8,691 nucleotides of DNA from NCBI GenBank assembly GCA_945874515.1, contig CAMCHA010000075.1, forward strand, positions 1 through 8,691, in the 5' to 3' direction. Position numbers and translations under genes: made by a program. Below are positions 6,498 through 8,691 of the stretch, piece by piece. The notes beneath the pieces are model-generated. The model saw nothing but the letters and a program-made list of their open reading frames with translations, ran no database searches and had not been told where the DNA came from. Positions within the stretch are counted from its first letter, which is position 1; each line of letters starts with the position of its first letter. The DNA comes from Asaia bogorensis. GTDB taxonomy: Bacteria; Pseudomonadota; Alphaproteobacteria; Acetobacterales; Acetobacteraceae.

Positions 6498-8372
6498 CAA
6501 CAGGCCGCGCGGCAACCGTTACTGATGGAAGGGCGCGCCACGCTATTTCAACGCGTGATCCTGCGCCCCGGCGCGCGCTTGGCCGAACGGCCGGATACGA
6601 ATGCACCCTCCCAACCAACGCCGGGCTTTGGTGTCTTCTATGTCTTTGCTCGCCAGGGCAGCGGCGCCGATGGCTGGCTTGAAATTGGCGCCGCACAGGA
6701 TGGCCGCACGCAAGGCTGGGTGCGCACCGAACGCACCATGGATTGGAAGCAGACAATGGTGCTGGCTTTCAACAACCCCGCTGGCCGCGACCGCGCGATG
6801 TTCTTCCGAGACGCCGAAACACCGCGCGCACTTTGGTTGAATACACGCGGCGGTGCAGCAGAGGCTACGCGGTTGCGCGAAGCCGCTCGGGCCAATACCG
6901 AAGGGCCGGTGATTGCGCTGGAGCCTGAGAATTTCATCGATATCACCCGGCAATTCTACCTGCTGCCCATTCTATCTGCGCAGCGCGTGGAAAATGAAAG
7001 CGCGCATGAAGCGCGTTTGCTGGAAGTGGTTTCCGCCCCCGCGCAGCAAGCCCCTCCCCCACCTGCTGATCCGGATGCGCTACGCAATTATCGCGGCGCA
7101 GTCGTCTTCGTGGTGGATACCACCATCAGCATGGGTCCCTACATTGACCGCACGCGTGAAGCGCTGAAGCGCGTGGTGGATCGCATTCGCGATACCGCGG
7201 TGCGTGACAATTTCCGCTTTGGCATGGTGGCCTTCCGCGACCATTTAGGCGGCAATCCCAGGCTTGAGTATGTCACGCGCATGGTATCCTTGCCTGACTT
7301 GGCTGAGGCTTCGGATGCGATCTTGCAGCGGCTTTCGCAACTCGCCGAAGCGCGCGAAAGCAATGAAGGCTTTGATGAGGATTCACTCGCCGGCATCAAA
7401 CTCGCTTTGGATGAAGTGCCCTGGCAGCAATATGGCGGGCGGTTTGTTATTCTGATCACGGATGCCGGCGCGCGGGATGCGAAGGACCCGCGCAGCCAAA
7501 CCCAGATGGGCCCCGAAGAAGTTCGCCAATTGGCGCAATCAGAGGCGAAGCAGGTTGCGATCTACGCCATTCATCTGAAAACTACAGAAGGGCGCAACAA
7601 CCACGCGCGTGCGGAACGACAATACCGGGAACTCACGCGCTTTGGCGCGGCGGGGGAACTTTATTACCCGATCAATGAGGGCAATCTGGGCCAATTCGGC
7701 CAAACAGTGGATGCGTTGACGGATGCGTTGCTGGCGCAGGTTGCCGCGGCAGTCGGGCGGCCCATCGCCGGCATCAGGGCACCACAAGGTGCTGCTGAAC
7801 GACGCATCGCCGAACAGGCGGAGATTGTCGGCACCGCCATGCGGCTTTCCTATCTGGGGCGCGCAACGCAGCAGACGGCGCCTGATGTGGTACGAAGCTT
7901 CGTGTTGGACCAGGAACTCAACCCGGCTGAGCCCAGGCCGGAAAGGCGGCCTTTGGATGTGCGTGTGCTGCTGACGCGCAATCAGCTTTCCGATCTGGCG
8001 ACGACGCTGCGCAGCATCATCCAGGCCCAGGCAGCAGCGCGGCTTTCGCCGGAGACGTTCTTTGAACGTGTGCGCGGCGCGGCGGCAGCGGCGGCGCGTG
8101 ATCCTCGGCGCATGGCGGAATTCCAACGCCTGGGCGGCGCCTTTGGCGAATTCCTCCAGGACCTGCCGTATCAAAGCCAGATCATGGAATTCACTCAGGA
8201 AGAATGGAACAGCATGGGGGCTGGGCGGCGCACCGAAATCGTTAATACGCTGGAGGCAAAGCTGCGCCTTTATGAGGAATTCAATCGCCAGCCATCGCTC
8301 TGGGTCAGTTTCGATGGCGGGCGCAATCCTGGTGAGGCGATGTATCCCGTGCCCATTGATGCGCTGCCCTGA
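6423..8372 (+). CDS. Exported SH3-like / vWA protein resembling the PpkA periplasmic region
   Basis: This 649-residue protein starts with a Sec-type signal peptide: Met-Met-Phe-Arg-Arg, a hydrophobic core to about residue 20, and likely cleavage in the VAEGAAQQ stretch (about 24-25). Residues about 35-105 look like an SH3-like domain (GWLEIG... GWVRTE). A Pro-rich linker (206-216) leads to a vWA domain at about 223-440, with strand VVFVVDTTISMG, metal-site residues D232, T234 and S236 (bases 7116-7130), and ITDAG with D347 (7461-7463). The middle position is Thr instead of the usual Ser of DxSxS. Residues about 455-628 form a conserved-looking tail (RVLLTRNQLSDL, ETFFERV, LPYQSQIMEF, LEAKLRLYEEF) that I recall from the C-terminus of type VI secretion PpkA proteins; this is recognition from memory, not a search. 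No Ser/Thr kinase domain is encoded here. It probably works in the periplasm as a metal-dependent binding scaffold or sensor. It is coupled to the upstream gene by ATGA and lies 8 bases before an ABC ATPase gene. Confidence 0.9.
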   Translation: MMFRRALWFLALAVLWALPVAEGAAQQAARQPLLMEGRATLFQRVILRPGARLAERPDTNAPSQPTPGFGVFYVFARQGSGADGWLEIGAAQDGRTQGWVRTERTMDWKQTMVLAFNNPAGRDRAMFFRDAETPRALWLNTRGGAAEATRLREAARANTEGPVIALEPENFIDITRQFYLLPILSAQRVENESAHEARLLEVVSAPAQQAPPPPADPDALRNYRGAVVFVVDTTISMGPYIDRTREALKRVVDRIRDTAVRDNFRFGMVAFRDHLGGNPRLEYVTRMVSLPDLAEASDAILQRLSQLAEARESNEGFDEDSLAGIKLALDEVPWQQYGGRFVILITDAGARDAKDPRSQTQMGPEEVRQLAQSEAKQVAIYAIHLKTTEGRNNHARAERQYRELTRFGAAGELYYPINEGNLGQFGQTVDALTDALLAQVAAAVGRPIAGIRAPQGAAERRIAEQAEIVGTAMRLSYLGRATQQTAPDVVRSFVLDQELNPAEPRPERRPLDVRVLLTRNQLSDLATTLRSIIQAQAAARLSPETFFERVRGAAAAAARDPRRMAEFQRLGGAFGEFLQDLPYQSQIMEFTQEEWNSMGAGRRTEIVNTLEAKLRLYEEFNRQPSLWVSFDGGRNPGEAMYPVPIDALP

Positions 8373-8375
8373 GGG
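8371..8375 (+). promoter_or_regulatory. Ribosome binding site for the ABC ATPase gene
   Basis: GAGGG overlaps the TGA stop of the vWA gene and lies 5 bases before the ATG at 8381. It is the deciding evidence for that start over the in-frame ATG at 8402, and it suggests continued co-transcription into the transporter gene. Confidence 0.65.
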
Positions 8376-8380
8376 CGCGC

Positions 8381-8691
8381 ATGAACCACTCCGCGCCAAC
8401 CATGCTGCTGCAAGACGTCATCATCCGCCATCAGGCGCCAGGCGGCGCGCTGGGTTTTGAGCTTGTCATTGAGGAATTCAGCATCACGCGCGGTGAGGCC
8501 CTGGCGCTGGTCGGGCCTTCTGGCTCCGGCAAATCCACGCTGCTTGATCTGCTGGCCTTGGCGCGTCGGCCATCAAGTACAGGCCGATTTTTGCTGACAC
8601 CACGCGCGGGCAAGGCGATAGACCTTGGCGCCGTTTGGCACGCGGGAGATGACAATAGCCTGACCGCCATTCGCGCAGCGCATTTCGGCTA
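8381..8691 (+). CDS. ABC transporter ATP-binding protein, LolD/MacB class (3' end missing)
   Basis: The frame is open from ATG 8381 to the window edge, giving 103 full codons; the protein should be roughly 220-250 residues in total. Residues 9-16 (MLLQDVII-like) form the first strand of an ABC ATPase. A perfect Walker A motif GPSGSGKST is at residues 45-53 (bases 8513-8539). The next helix is LLDLLALARRPSSTG, as in LolD/MacB-type ATPases where 'G.l.gl..p.sG' is usual. The segment SLTAIRAAHFG at 93-103 matches the '..l..iR...iGfvfQ' approach to the Q-loop in the same class; the Q-loop, signature LSGGQ and Walker B lie beyond the window. The cognate FtsX-like permease would be expected next. 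Substrate is unknown. Type VI loci carry a LolD-like ATPase, TagT, near ppkA, and the vWA neighbour makes that comparison worth making, but this fragment cannot separate TagT-like from LolD or MacB. Confidence 0.88.
   Translation, partial: MNHSAPTMLLQDVIIRHQAPGGALGFELVIEEFSITRGEALALVGPSGSGKSTLLDLLALARRPSSTGRFLLTPRAGKAIDLGAVWHAGDDNSLTAIRAAHFG

Noticed and set aside
7539..8399. 286-codon open frame on the minus strand inside the vWA gene
   Set aside because: It is antisense to the conserved vWA and PpkA-like tail. Its translation is rich in Arg, His and Cys with no motif, which is typical of a shadow frame in GC-rich DNA.

Overview
This window is a single-strand, head-to-tail gene cluster, all on the + strand and probably one operon. 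It is GC-rich, with strongly overlapping genes, a clear preference for GAA over GAG at Glu codons and many GCG/CGC codons. These traits fit an alphaproteobacterium, possibly Rhodospirillales/Acetobacterales, but no marker gene is present, so the taxon is an inference. I saw no tRNA, rRNA, IS element, integrase, CRISPR array or internal terminator. The largest intergenic gap is 10 bases.

Layout: (1) 1-2769, the large C-terminal part of an SrfB-family protein with an actin/Hsp70-type ATPase fold; its start lies upstream of the window. (2) 2780-5413, a complete SrfC-family protein, a large P-loop GTPase-like protein. (3) 5410-6426, an unrecognised single-pass membrane protein with a beta-rich cytoplasmic N-domain, proline-rich linkers on both sides of the membrane segment, and a periplasmic Sel1/TPR-like C-domain. 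(4) 6423-8372, a Sec-exported protein with an SH3-like domain, a von Willebrand A (vWA) domain and a long C-terminal region that resembles the periplasmic part of the type VI secretion kinase PpkA, but with no kinase domain. (5) 8381-8691, the start of an ABC-transporter ATPase of the LolD/MacB class that runs off the window edge.

The genes are tightly coupled. Genes 2/3 and 3/4 overlap by ATGA, genes 1/2 and 4/5 are 10 and 8 bases apart, and each internal start has a purine-rich ribosome binding site. The most economical reading is an envelope-spanning machine: two cytoplasmic NTPases (actin-like SrfB and GTPase-like SrfC), a membrane tether, a periplasmic vWA sensor or scaffold, and a Lol/MacB-type transporter. 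The vWA protein next to a LolD-like ATPase recalls the TagQRST-PpkA signalling module of type VI secretion loci, but here the kinase is missing and SrfB/SrfC sit where a cytoplasmic output would be. The 'virulence factor' label comes from the Salmonella srfABC genes; nothing in this window itself shows a role in virulence.
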